From contig NC_089434.1 in assembly GCF_026210795.1 (NCBI RefSeq), positions 4,712,001-4,776,000 of the forward strand: a stretch of DNA of 64,000 nt, written 5' to 3'. The stretch comes from Rhizophagus irregularis. Taxonomy: Eukaryota; Glomeromycota; Glomeromycetes; Glomerales; Glomeraceae. Below are positions 1-11,429 of this stretch, one piece after another. The first letter of the stretch is position 1. Each line of letters opens with the position of its first letter. The position numbers were made by a program, and so were the translations under genes. The notes under the pieces were generated by a model that was given only the letters and a program-made list of their open reading frames with translations, was not told where the DNA came from and made no database searches.

Positions 1-368
1 TTTAAAATTACATATTTCTTTATATTTTGAAAAGGATCTTGAAAAAAATGTGTTTTTAAAATAAATTTTTGGTACGTTATAAAAAAAATATTACTATTAA
101 AAATTGAAAAAAAAAATAAAAATTAATAAAATAGAACTTCACTTACTTATAAGATAAGTCACCCCTAGACCTAAAGTAAAAATTATATATAAAATATTAA
201 AATTTTTTGCAAATTCTACTATAAAAGAAAATTTTATGTTACATTATTATGTTTTTTTTTTCTTTTTAACTAATTAACCAATAGAATTTAAGAAAAAAGT
301 AAAGTAAAAATTATTAGTAAAGGGCCAATTTTCTATAGTGATCTTTATTATAAGTAAGTGAATTATAA
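1..368. other. AT-rich flank, no gene seen
   Basis: Homopolymeric A and T runs without a credible open reading frame. It ends at the TA dinucleotide that begins the transposon at 369. Confidence 0.6.
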
Positions 369-1735
369 TACCGTAAAATACTGAATTTAAGCATCTATCA
401 AATTTAAGCACTTCTATATATCACTTTGCCGCAATATTTGCATAAACTAAAATTAAGCATCTCCAAATTTAAGTACTCCAATATAAAAATTCAAATTAAT
501 AATATATGTGAAAAAATTTTATTTTTTTTTTATAATTTTTATTCAATTTTTAATACCAAAAATTACATTATTTAATTATCAACAATTTCATCATTATCAT
601 CTAATTCCTCTAAATTTTCTTTTTCATACTCTTCAATTAATTTGTCAATTTTTTCATAAACCATATCATCTTCTGACCCATCTAACAAATTTGAAATAGC
701 ACATTTTTTAAATGAATTAAAAATAATTTGGTCAGAAATAGCATCCCATAAACGTTTAATCCAGCTGCATACATCACTGATCTTTACTCTTTTCAAATTA
801 CCTGTAGTTAAGCCAGCACTAGCTTTACACATCCACTCATGCCATTCCTTTCATAAATTATCTTTAAATGGTTTATTAATTGATACATTAAGTGGTTGAT
901 ATATACTAGTCAAACCTGCAGGAATAACAGCTAATTGAAAATTGTGTTGTTTAAATTTAGTTTTAACACTTTCCTCCAAATGGTCACGAAATGAATCATA
1001 TACCATCATAGCTGGCTCTTTTGACAAATTTTCAGACATCCGAAATTTAAACAAAAAATCTATATAATTTTTCATTAAATCAGATATCATTCAACCATTA
1101 TCCTGAAATCAGCAAATAACACCTTTTAGAATAACTTCACCACAAGGGAGTTGTTTGCCTTTGAAAATACAAATAGGTGGATATTTTATTTCATCTATAA
1201 AAAATAATAATAATAGATTAGTTAAATAAATGTATTATAAAAAAAGAAAATAAAAATAAAAGCTTCTTACCAGCTAAACAAGTTAAACCTACAGTAAAAT
1301 GATTTTTATCATTTCCAGTAGTACGAATATGTACTGTTTTATCTCCCTTATTATTGACAGTTATATTACCTGCCATATCAAACCAAACAGGAGTTTTATC
1401 CATATTGTAAATGCTATTTAAATCAAAATTGTATTTTGTTCTCAATCTTATGACAAATCTTCTAAATTCTTCCAATTTTTGTTCTGTATCTTCTGGTAAT
1501 TTTTGAGAAATTTAGTTCTTCTTCTTAATGATAAGTTATATTTTTTCATAAAACGATTAATCCAAGTAAGATTTCCTTGAAATTCATACTCTCCTGTTGG
1601 TGAATATAATGTTTGAATTGAAGATTCTTTAAGAATTTTACACATCTGTAATCTAACAGAAGTAAAATTAACAGCAAACCCTTTTTTTCGTTGTTCAATA
1701 ATCCAGTTGTATAGTGGATGACATCCAATAAAATT

Positions 1736-2761
1736 GGTGATCTTTAATTACTAATAAAAAAATATTGAGAAATTATTTTTAAAAAAAACTTAACGCTAAT
1801 TAATACTTCTTGACAAATTCTATTTAACTATATTAAGATAATTAAAATCAGATTATTGTATCAAAAGTTATAAGCTTTTAAAAATATGGAATTTTATATA
1901 TCTGATTTCAATTTGGCCTTAGTCTGCATTATAATATTTTAGCCAAAATTACATGTATATCCAATTTGATTTTGGCCCGCATTATAAATTTAGCCAGAAT
2001 TATATATACTGTATATACATGAAACTGAAATTAGTTAATTTTGACCTCTGAAATAGTCGAAATGGTTGAAATGATTTTGACTTGAGCCCCTCCAAAAGTC
2101 GAAATGGTCAAAATTACGTCATAGTCATATGATTTTATAGTAAACAATAATATTAAAATTCAAAGTTAACGAACTCCGCATCCAGTAATTCGATTTTTAT
2201 GATCTTTACACGGTTGGATTCAGCTCATTGAGAGGATTCCAATGATATGTATTTCATATTTGTAGCATCAATATTGACGGAGTTATTCACGTTTAAAATT
2301 TGGTATTAAATAATTTTATAATTTTTATAGTAAACAATAATATTAAAATTCAAAGTTAATGAACTCCGCATCCAGTAATTCGATTTTTATGATCTTTACG
2401 CGGTTGGATTAAGCTCATCGAGAGGATTCCAATGATATATATTTCATATCTGTAGCATCAATATTGACAGAGATATTCACGTTTAAAATTTTATATTAAA
2501 TTATAATTATAAAAATCACATGACTATGATGTAATTTCAACCATTTCGACTTTAATTTCGACTTTTGACCTTCCTAAGTTGAAATATTTCTACTTTTAAG
2601 CTTTAATTTTGACTTCATATATAATACTGTATATATATGACAAATACTTAATCATGATTGGTTGAAATATAAGGTCATGTGATTAATATACTAGTCATAT
2701 GATATATTATATACAAAAATAAAATTTGGCCCTTCAAATAAAAAGTGGATGTCTTATGCTA
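1736..2761. mobile_element. Element nested inside the transposase gene
   Basis: This segment interrupts the transposase between residues reading ILYGG and the continuation near 1725. It has long imperfect inverted arms, about 2001-2136 and 2510-2640; both contain GTCGAAATGGTT-like and TCATAGTCATRTGATTTT sequences in opposite orientation. A tandem 190-bp duplication lies between the arms. No open reading frame was found, so it looks like a non-autonomous, MITE-like element. The exact ends and a target duplication could not be fixed; GTGGATG-like sequence occurs near both junctions. Confidence 0.5.
2137..2510. repeat. Two tandem copies of a 190-bp unit
   Basis: Copy 1 is 2137-2326 and copy 2 is 2327-2510. 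They differ at only a few positions. Both contain GAACTCCGCATCCAGTAATT and GAGAGGATTCCAATGATAT. They form the core of the nested inverted-repeat element. Confidence 0.85.
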
Positions 2762-3454
2762 TCACCCACCGTATAAAATTTTCTCTGCTTTAGGGTAAAA
2801 AGCTTTTCTTTCTGGAGTTCTAATGTGTTTTTTCTTTTTATTTTCTTCCTCCCATTTATCACTCTGTTTTATCCATTTTTCTATCATTAGAACGTTTAAA
2901 CTAAAATATTTTACCACAATATTTCTTCCATTTTCTTGAGCATACTTAACTATTATCAATTTTTCTTCAAGTGAATAAGAGGTTCGTTACTTTACTCCTA
3001 CTTTTTTTTGAGTCATTTTTTATAAAAGTGTTTTGTTTTTAGCATGAACATGAAAATTTTTTTTTTAAAAAAAAATAGGGGAAAACTTCAAAAAAATTTG
3101 ATCAGATTATCAAAACCGAAATTAAGCATCACTACCAATTTTAGCGATCACATGACTGTAAAAAAAGGTTCTTAAATTCAGTATTTTATGGTAAAATACA
3201 TGATAATCTATTAATTTTTTAACTTATATAAATATAATATATTGCATTTAATTATAAAATAAAATAATATGATTTGCTTAATATTACACAAAATAATTTT
3301 AATATAAAAATATCTGCATATAACATTTCCAGTAACTGTTATTAATCATTTTTATATATTACATATAGAAATCTCACTTTCATATTAAATATCAAAATAT
3401 TAACAATATATTTCAACAAATAATATCAAAAATCTGCTGATTTAGAATTGAATT

Positions 3455-3735
3455 TGATACAATTTCAACTTACGATTAAAAATGCTAATCCTGAATTAAA
3501 AGGATTATTTCCTTCAATGGTTAATGCTATTATTCCTAAAAACTAATCAGAATATAATAGACAGGAAGCTAAAAAATCAATTGTTGCTCTATACTATATA
3601 ATTGCTAGTTTGCATAACAAATTCATTAACCAATTCAAGACAGAAGTTGTATTGTATTTAGTAGCATCAGGTATACTACATATGTAAGAAGCTAGTATTG
3701 ATACAATATCAAGTATTAGATATCATATGGGCTAA
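3455..3735 (+). pseudogene. Coding remnant of an unrecognised repeat family
   Basis: One plus-strand frame reads through with few stops and natural composition: IKNANPELKGLFPSMVNAII, then a stop, then SIVALYYIIASLHNKFINQF and YLVASGILH. It resembles the N-terminal region of multicopy, transposon-associated hypothetical proteins that I associate with Rhizophagus, but that is recollection, not a search. At least two in-frame stops and no start codon make it a decayed fragment. It lies just outside the right end of the pogo-like element. Confidence 0.35.
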
Positions 3736-3739
3736 TTTT

Positions 3740-4886
3740 TGAAATCTAATTTTTTTACACAAAAATAATTTTATTTATTTATTTATTTTTTATTTATAGT
3801 ATGACTGGTCAAAACTTTATGTTTACATTGTGTCTGTACTAGTTTTTAGGGAGGATAGTAGTTGAACGGAGTTCAGAGGTATTAAGGAGATGAAATAAAA
3901 AATTAATTTTATCCTAGGAGTCAGGTTTTTAGAGCGAGGTTAATAGAACGTCTTAAGTGTATGTTACTATAGTAGGTCTCAAATCCAGGTTAAAACTTAT
4001 ATAGAAACTAGTTGGTTAGTATTTGTTAGTTTAGAATCAGGTACCTGCAACTATTATTATAAAATTTTGTATATTTGTATTGTTCGTTACAAATTTAATC
4101 GCTAATAAAAAATAAAAAATAAAAAGATTATAACGATTTTATAGTGATTTTAGTGATTTTAGCAATTTCACTGTTTTTTATTGATTTATAGTGATTTATA
4201 ACAGTTTATAACAACTATATTATAATAAAATATCAGATTCATTTTTATTTGATTACAAGCATATCAGGATTTATATAGGGTCATATCTCGGGCTAAGCTA
4301 ATTTTATATTTACATGCATATGCACAGCGCCGGCTAAATCAGTTTGTACTGTAAATCGTATCACATGAGATCTCTGGGAGAGTTCCAGGAGCTCTATAAA
4401 TCACGAGATGATCGCATTATATGTAATAATCATTTTATAAATAAGCGATTAGCATAAAAATTAATTTTCTTTATGATCGGTTCTTATTACATCATCAGGA
4501 AAATCTGTCCAAAAAATAATACAGCCGGCTAATCATATGATAATGTGAAAACTCTTCTTACTTCCAACCAATAGAAGCAGGATCTAATGGTTAATTATAA
4601 CTTAATTTCAATGGCGATATCGTACTGCGCATTTCAGGTGATCGATCTCACATGATAGGCCTATGCTCAACCTATAGTATCTTGGGGCAACAACTTCGTT
4701 AATTCAGAATCATGCACATATTTATATGAATGGTTACACACCACACACTGCATATAGTTAAAAACCCAAACTTTATTTTCACAAATTGCTGTTTGCACGA
4801 ATTACAAAAATAAAAATTCGTTGACAATATAAAGTAAACTATATTGATTCGGCCAAACTCGCTTTATTTAAGTAGGTTTATGGAGT
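3740..4886. other. Intergenic, no gene seen
   Basis: It contains a short degenerate repeat based on TAGTGATTTTA (about 4131-4210) and two GCCGGCTAA motifs (near 4330 and 4523) that stand out from the AT-rich background. No coding stretch was recognised. It is the 3' flank of the minus-strand gene ending at 4887. Confidence 0.5.
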
Positions 4887-5654
4887 TTAAGTTTTAGAAT
4901 GAGAAGGTGAATGGAGTTTAGCATGATTTCTACCGCGAATGCCACATGATTTAGAACAAACCCGTTGACAACCCCGTTGAATGATTTTCTCATTAGAATC
5001 ACTCTTAAAAATCCATAGTGCTTCGATAACCTTATCAAAGATATCCGTCGAATCAGCTAAAGGAATTGTTATATTTTTTCTTCCATTAGTATATTCGATG
5101 CCAGGTTTTATAAAATCTTCTTCATTAATAGTGCATATGCCGAAGATACGTGTTAAATCAAGTTCATTTAACTTTTGTGAAAATTCTTCAAGGAACGATT
5201 GAATATCGGGAGAAGAGAATTCTATTTTCTTTAGGTATAATAAACATATTAGAGACTAAATAAGATATTATGAGTTTACAATAGTAGCTATTACCAAATC
5301 TTTGTTTTTAGGCCGAAATTCATAGGGGACATAAGAATTATTAATGATTCTCCAATTGAATCCTTGAGCTGGCGAAGCCAATTTGTCAACCTTAACTGGT
5401 TGGCTAACGATTTCTTGTTGAGAGTCAAACAAAGAACCGGTTTCGAGTAAAATTTCACCTTCTTCAAGAGAGAAGTGGTTATGCAAAAGGGTAAGGCCAA
5501 AAATACGTTCTACATGGTAGGCTACGAAGAGGTGTCCTAAAGTTTTAAAGGTCTCTTCAGTAACTTGTTCGTTTTTTGCTTCATCAGCGTCCCAAAGATT
5601 GGGCAATTCATTAAACCTAGCTACAGTATCAAAACTTGGTTCGGTACAGATCAT
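4887..5654 (-). CDS. Two-exon gene, 238 aa, function unknown
   Basis: Exon 1 is 5654-5280 (125 codons from ATG, MICTEPSFDTVARF). A 51-base intron (5279-5229) follows, with GTAAAC donor, CTAAT branch-like sequence and AAAG acceptor. Exon 2 is 5228-4887 (113 codons plus TAA). Splicing is phase 0 and keeps one continuous frame, which strongly supports the model. The product is soluble-looking, without signal peptide or membrane segment. It contains HLFVAYHVERIFGLTLLHNHF, where the His-rich FGLTLLHNHF stretch recurs weakly as RIFGICTIN in exon 2, and a C-terminal Cys/His-rich end (CQRVCSKSCG). I do not recognise a domain. Composition is less AT-rich than the flanks, as expected for a maintained gene. 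The downstream ATG for a 69-aa alternative frame is a shadow. Confidence 0.7.
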
Positions 5655-7803
5655 ATTTAATTTGTATTAAATTTAATCAGCTTTGGCGAGCTGGGAGAAA
5701 CATAGTGTTTACATGGCTTTTTTATATTAAATTTCAGTGCTCTCAAGCTGATTATCTGAATGCAATTCGTTTCATAAAGGTTACAAATCAAAAAATGTTT
5801 TTGGTAAGAACGGACAAATGAACCTTCTGATACGGCAATATCAACACTACAGTTTTACAAGCCCGCCGTCTTCTCATTCATTAAAATTGCTTCACAGTTT
5901 GATTACTACAATGGAGTTTCTATCATATCCGCAAATGAGATGAGCTTCTATATCCGTAAATGATATCAACGATATCTGCAAATGAAATCCGTAAATGAAA
6001 TCTATCAAATGTACACAAGCATCACGTCCAGTTCTGAATAATATATTTTTTCGCACACGCATTGTGGACTTCTGTATGGCATGTGAAATATGCGAGCGAT
6101 GAAAAAATAAAGTGCAAGATTAATCCATTACAAGGGCCGGCCAGTTAAGTAAAAATGAAAATAAAAAACAATAGAGTATCAAGAGAGGAAAGACATAGAA
6201 GAACATGCCTGCTCGTTAGGCCTGCCAAGCCCTATCCGCTACCATCTAAACCAATATTACCTGAATGTAAATATGATTACAAGATACAATATCTCAAATG
6301 AAGGTATAAAACGGGAATCATTTTAGTTGTTCGATTGTTACACGCATAATGTATTTCTCTCAAATGAAAGTATAAATCGGGAATCATTTATCATGACTTA
6401 ATAATCACATGTATAGATTTATATCTACATTTGCAAAACGCACACATTTTAAAAATCAATCAAAACATTCTTTATTGCAATGTAATACATGAGAAAGGGC
6501 CGGCCGGCTATGTAAAAAAAAATGAAACTAATAAAGATATTGGAGTAGCAGGTTGTTTCAAGGGAGGAATTTTGCCGAGCCCCAACCCATATAATGGCAG
6601 TTCCTTCCCCACTACTCCGCATTATTATTAAAACTAGCTACCCACCCTCCTAGTAGCATCATCCTGACCCCTTTTATTGTAAAGTGGGTCAAGTCAGACC
6701 CATTGCACAGGTCAAGAACAATACATTTGCTGATTTATGTTACTCATACATTAGTACTCTTTAAGAATAATACTTTTGTAATATTCAAAATAATAGTTAA
6801 GTATTTTATTAATTAATATTTGATATTTTTTTATGAATAAATTGATATATTTTTATAAGAATAATAATAGTTAATGGGAATTTAATATTTTAAAATATTA
6901 AAACAATAAATTATTTATAATAATATAATATAAAAATCAGTACATGAAATTTATTTAAAAAATCTATATATATCAGATATCTATATAAATACATAAAATT
7001 ATATTCACATAAAATCTAAAAATAGTATATCTGATATGTTATGTATAGTTTATAGATTTTTTTACACAAATCTACATAAAAAACATCTAATGTACATTTT
7101 TACATGCAAATGCTAAATGCAACAAAATTAAATTTTTATCAGATGAATTGTTCTTTGATTAACAAAGTTAATTAAAATTACAGTAACTTGAGTATATAAA
7201 CAACTGAACTTTTTATTACTAGCTATTGTTGTAAATTAAACATTGTAATCGGAGATCGGAGTTTTTTTGTGAGGAAGTGCATGCTAGTGTTTCGGGCGAA
7301 ACTAAAACTAAATTTTTGATGAAACTTCCAAAACCTGAGTGTTTACGATATTGTTTCATTTGATGCATTAATAATTCTTTACGTTCAGCTTTTTTTTCCT
7401 AAATTTCATCTGCTAGTAAATTTCTTAAAGTCAGCAAATTTTTGAGATATTTTATTTGGTAAAAATAATTTTACAATAATATTTTTTTAAAAAAATAAAA
7501 ATATGATTTACACGTTAAATAATTCATATTATGTAATAATTTTTTTTTTTTATTTTTTAATTAATAACTATTTTATCTATTACTATAATCATTAGAAAAT
7601 ACATAATTCTAATTATGTAATTCACTATTAAATACTAAATTATTAATAAATAAATTGTAATTTTAATTATTCGTTATAATATACTCTGTTTTTTTAAAAA
7701 AAACCTATTGTAACACTGATGGCGAAAATTTGATAGGTAATTTTTTAATTGTCCAAGTTTTGCAAGTCCAAGAAAACAATCAGTAAGGGTGCAAAACTGA
7801 GAT
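5655..7803. other. Intergenic, no convincing gene
   Basis: The first part (5655-6660) is moderately GC-containing. It has two near-duplicate lines built on TATAAANCGGGAATCATTT (about 6303 and 6371) and two GGGCCGGCC blocks (6135 and 6497). A 66-codon frame at 6431-6631 has no recognisable features and is probably chance. From 6660 to 7800 the sequence is low-complexity AT-rich DNA. Confidence 0.5.
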
Positions 7804-9058
7804 TGTATAATAACTTGTATGGATGCGGTATACAAGTGACCCGTCCAATGTTTTGATAATTTTTTTTTTTATTTCATTTTATTTTATGGAATCTTATTTT
7901 AAAACTTCAGTTATTATTACACGAGAAAAAAAAAATCGCAGTAATATAAGGAGTTATGATAATTTATATATATATATTACTATAAATGATTATGTTTCAG
8001 AAAATATTATCATCCTAAAGGGAATTTATAACAATAGAAAAAAGATAAAAAGAAAAAAAAAAAATTCTTTTTCTTTTCTCCTCGTTTCTAATCTTTCTCC
8101 GTTATTTTACCATTGTCTTTACAATCGCATATAATTTTTTTAACATTGTTCTTTATCAAATTATTAACTATTAAATAAAGCTTAATTTAAACTCGTTTCA
8201 AATTAAATTAGGGATCACAGAATATATGTTCGGTTTATTTGTGTTTCCTCTCAAGCTTGTTTTCTTTAAATTCGAACATTAAACTTCTAAATATGTCGTA
8301 TAGGCAATTAAATTGACCGATTTGGCTACATTATAAATAGAGCCGTAGTAAAACTCCATTAAAAAATCAAACAGCATTGCTTGATAATTTCTAAAATTAT
8401 TATAAGTATTATACAATTTAACTTTATTAATAAGAAATTATTATTGATTTTCTTAAATTGAACGTATATTGTGAAGTTCAATACTTTATGCCATCAAAAA
8501 TTATTTTTTGAAAATTATATTATTGGTTAAATAAAATAAATCGTAGTTTAATCGGTAAATCGAATTCTTAAATATAAAATGTATAAATTGTTGTTTGTTA
8601 CTATCAAAATATTCTCTTTTTATTTGTTTTTGTCCAACAATTCTTGCTATCGCAAAATCTTAGTGTAATATGTCGTCAATCCTGTCATATTATTAGTTCA
8701 TTTGTCGTTGTACGATCTGCATCATTTGTCAAAGTTATTGTACAAAAAAACTGAATTCAGGAACAATGAATAAACATATAAAGAATTTAAATGATTAGGA
8801 ACATGATTATTTATCTTATTTTATATAACGGGTATACTCCCTTTCTAAATTTTCGTTTCATTTTTTTATTTGTGTAAAACCTTGGATAATTAGTTTATAT
8901 TACCCACAGGCATAAAAAATTATTAAGTTTAATTTTGATAGTGTGATAAGGAATTTTTTATTGTAGTAAATATTTACTGTATATCACATCAGTCTTTCTA
9001 TGTTCCCTTTTGAAACATTAACCTTTCATTGGTTCGTCCCGTGAATATTCTATTTCGA

Positions 9059-9137
9059 CTCAGGATCAACTCAGAAGAATCAACTCATAAGAATCAACTC
9101 ATAAGAATCAACTCATAAGAATCAACTCATATCAACT
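9059..9137. repeat. Minisatellite, 14-bp unit
   Basis: About five copies of AGAATCAACTCATA with slight variation. The right partner of the inverted duplication (about 60530-60580) has only one or two copies, so the array has expanded or contracted since duplication. Confidence 0.85.
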
Positions 9138-9617
9138 CAGGTTTTTTGCAGTCTGATTAACTGATAGATTGAAAATACGGACCGCGTCGCTTATTACACA
9201 GCATCCCCTTATGGCTTTGATTGTTCTCAACCAGTTTATTTATTGATTTATGGCTGAGAATGGTTTGATTAGGGGTCAATTGTTTACTCTATTTTGTAAT
9301 ACAAAGAGATTGCGAAGTAAAATTGGGAGAAAAATTCACAACTAAGAATTCTTGAATTCACCCTAAAAAAGATTCTTCGATAAATGATCATTTTTCTAGT
9401 TTTTTATTCCCGAAGAAATCATTTTTCTTGAAAATTTTTTATAGGGTTACCTGTTAGAGGCTTTTCTGCTTCTGAGAAAAATAAAAAGCCGACCATATGA
9501 TAATGTCAATGCGTGAATATCAATCAACAAGAAATAAAAAAGGCTGAAAATTCTAAATTATTCAAAAACAACTTATGGACTTGTCGTGACCGGTTCAACC
9601 AGATGTTTTTCATATGG

Positions 9618-9683
9618 CTCACTTGATGATCGGAAAGTCGATCATTTTGGCTAAAATGATCGACTTTCCGATCATCAAGTGAG
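9618..9683. repeat. Perfect hairpin: 31-bp arms, 4-base loop
   Basis: Arms 9618-9648 and 9653-9683 are exact reverse complements, separated only by GGCT. The arm contains GATGATCGGAAAGTCGATC. Beyond the arms the symmetry continues imperfectly (CATATGG on the left, CATATCGG as reverse complement on the right). The segment is absent from the otherwise similar right copy near 60200. It could be a tiny foldback element, a template-switch product, or a small-RNA precursor. The sequence alone does not decide. Confidence 0.9.
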
Positions 9684-9820
9684 TCAAATCCGATATGTAT
9701 TTTCCCGGATATCCTGATGATTGCAGGAATCCGGATAATAAAATTTAAATTTAAATCCACCATTATAGTAGTGGTGCAACAATTACGATATTCGGATAAC
9801 GGTTCTATCCGGATCGAAAT

Positions 9821-11090
9821 ACAATAATATGGACTCAATTTTTATTAAAATTGTGCAATCTATTGAATTTTTTATTAATATAATTCCTTACGATAATATA
9901 CTTCGTTTTTTTAAGTCATCTTTTGAGTGAAAGTGGAAAATTTATAGTAGGTTAAAAAAAGTTGCATACGCGTCTACTTGTTACAGTATACGAACCTTTG
10001 TATGTCACGTATGATGATCTTTTTCTTTGTACGTATGGTTGTATTTTTTTACTATACGTACATACGTATTCAATAAAATACGATCTAACAATCACGTGAC
10101 CATACATTTACAATGTGAAAGATCGAGAATATCTTGTGAGAACATCACTAAATCTAGTCACCAATTAAAAAGAATTTACGTGACTTTTTAGCTTTGGAAG
10201 TTGCAGAAATTTCTCCAGGTTTCTGAATGAAACGAAGAAACGAAGTATATTACTAGTGTAACATATTTACATAATACTTCTACAGAATCAAAAAAAAATG
10301 ACAAACTATGCAACTATGTGAAATTGAAGGTTATCTTTGCACTAGGGAATTCATTCATATCGTCAGATGATACCAAGGGACGACGGTATCACATGACTAG
10401 AAAATAGTTTTTCATGAAATCCACATGACCACTCTCTTGTATCTATGTTTGTAAAAGAAATTGACAAGAAGCATGAAATTTTTGTACCACTGAAAATCAT
10501 TGTTGTTAGCTTTATATATCATGAATTATACATTTTACATATTGACTTTTTTGTTAATTCAAAACTGTCTGATCTTAAATTTGTACAATTATTACTATCA
10601 AAAAAATTGAACACATTTATTGGCCGTATGTAACTCGGGTGTACCGAAACCTTAATCCATTTTAATCCTTTTTCTGTAACAACAATTTTAAATAAGAATA
10701 TGACCGCAGTCAAAGTCTAAAATATTTGTCACACGAGCATTCTGTGTCTAAAACTAATTCTAAAAACAATATAATATGAAACATTTTTATGTCACAAAAA
10801 AAAGTTCTCGAATATTACGCGTTATATGATCATTTTTTTGAAAATGTAAAAGTTTCATTTCTTTAAAAGGGATTGAAGAAAATGAAAAAGTTATTCAATG
10901 CACAAGTTTCAAACTAAATATTATAATGTAAAGCATTTTATCAAATGAGAAAATGAATGATCTAATCACATACTGTATGATGATAAAAATAGTAGTCGGG
11001 ATCTTTTGATTTATGCATGATAAAATTTTAACAATTGATTTTGATACAGCTTTGATTTCCCAAACCAAGTTTATTGATTTTGATACAATA
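9821..11090. other. Intergenic, no gene seen
   Basis: AT-rich, with a cluster of TACGTATG/TACGTAC-like palindromic words at about 9975-10085. Small frames at 10445-10633 (plus) and 10519-10713 (minus) overlap each other and show no recognisable protein features. Confidence 0.5.
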
Positions 11091-11429
11091 CACCTAACGG
11101 CCGACTCGGATTTTGCCAACATAAATCGGAAATCGGAACATAGCAAATGTCTATAATAACCATCAAACCTGAAGCCCCTACTATAAAAAATTTATATTAG
11201 GCAATAAGAACTTTTTTTATATATAACATGGATGTATCTTTTTGGTTTTGACATTATATTTTTTTTCATTCTATTTAATCGTTTATACATACTATTCATT
11301 CATACATAATAATCACTCATACTATTTATTCTTCTCTTTTCAGTCTAAGTAATCGTTTATACATACTATTCATTCATACAATAATAATCATTCATACTAT
11401 TTATTCTTCTCTTCATCATACTCATAGCT
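11091..11429 (+). promoter_or_regulatory. 5' leader/promoter of the F-box gene, duplicated block
   Basis: It starts with CCTAACGGCCGACTCGG-like sequence that recurs in the tandem array at 36.5-37.9 kb. A 74-bp direct duplication (11277-11350, 11351-11420) carries AATCGTTTATACATACTATT and CATTCATACTATTTATTCTT. The leader is pyrimidine-rich up to the ATG. Conservation of this non-coding block in the three copies at 36.5-37.9 kb marks it as the duplicated upstream region of this gene family. Confidence 0.6.

Larger units (their letters stand above)
572..2959 (-). pseudogene. pogo/Tigger-like DDE transposase, disrupted
   Basis: Read on the minus strand, the pieces come in the expected order. At 2959-2762 is an N-terminal helix-turn-helix region (VKYAQENGRN, EKWIKQSDKW). 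At 1728-1448 is the CENP-B-like second DNA-binding region (LTWINRFMKKYNLSLRRRT). At 1475-1218 is the start of the DDE catalytic domain (SIYNMDKTPVWFDMAG, HIRTTGNDKNHFTVGLTC). At 1090-851 is the later DDE part (MMVYDSFRDHLEESV, LTSIYQPLNVSINKPFKDNL). At 832-572 is the C-terminal part (LWDAISDQIIFNSFKKCAIS) with an acidic tail. Frameshifts separate most blocks, and about 1 kb of unrelated sequence divides the helix-turn-helix from the rest. The canonical family motif NMDETP reads NMDKTP here, so one catalytic acidic position appears lost. It encodes no working enzyme. Confidence 0.8.
369..3193 (-). mobile_element. Decayed pogo/Tigger-like DNA transposon
   Basis: Positions 369-391 and 3171-3193 form a 23-bp terminal inverted repeat with one mismatch (the left end starts TACCGTAAAATACTGAA). 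The TA at each outer edge fits the TA target site of the Tc1/mariner-pogo superfamily. Between them lies a broken minus-strand transposase of the pogo/CENP-B type. Without the inserted segment at about 1736-2761 the element would be near 1.8 kb, a normal size for this group. A further motif (TTAAGCATC) recurs near both ends as subterminal repeats at about 386-395, 452-461 and, inverted, around 3120. Frameshifts and the insertion show that the element is inactive. Confidence 0.8.
7804..9820 (+). repeat. Left copy of a 2-kb inverted duplication
   Basis: From about TGTATAATAACTTGTATGG (7804) to about ATCCGGATCGAAAT (near 9820) this matches the reverse complement of about 59995-62181. Identity by eye is about 90% in well-aligned blocks, for example 8216-8340 against 61610-61745, and 8630-8860 against 60760-60960. 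Differences are mainly insertions: this copy has an expanded 14-bp minisatellite and a perfect hairpin that the right copy lacks, while the right copy has about 400 extra bases near 61170-61570. No conserved open reading frame is shared, so it is probably a non-coding mobile sequence or a segmental inverted duplication. The first bases TG hint at an LTR but no matching CA end was established. Confidence 0.8.

Noticed and set aside
7823-8134. 103-codon plus frame within the left inverted copy
   Set aside because: Low-complexity Phe/Ile/Lys composition, and the corresponding right copy does not keep the frame.
9524-9838. 104-codon minus frame and its partner at 59913-60167
   Set aside because: The frame runs through a perfect palindrome, and the two copies differ by indels that break frame, so a conserved protein is unlikely.
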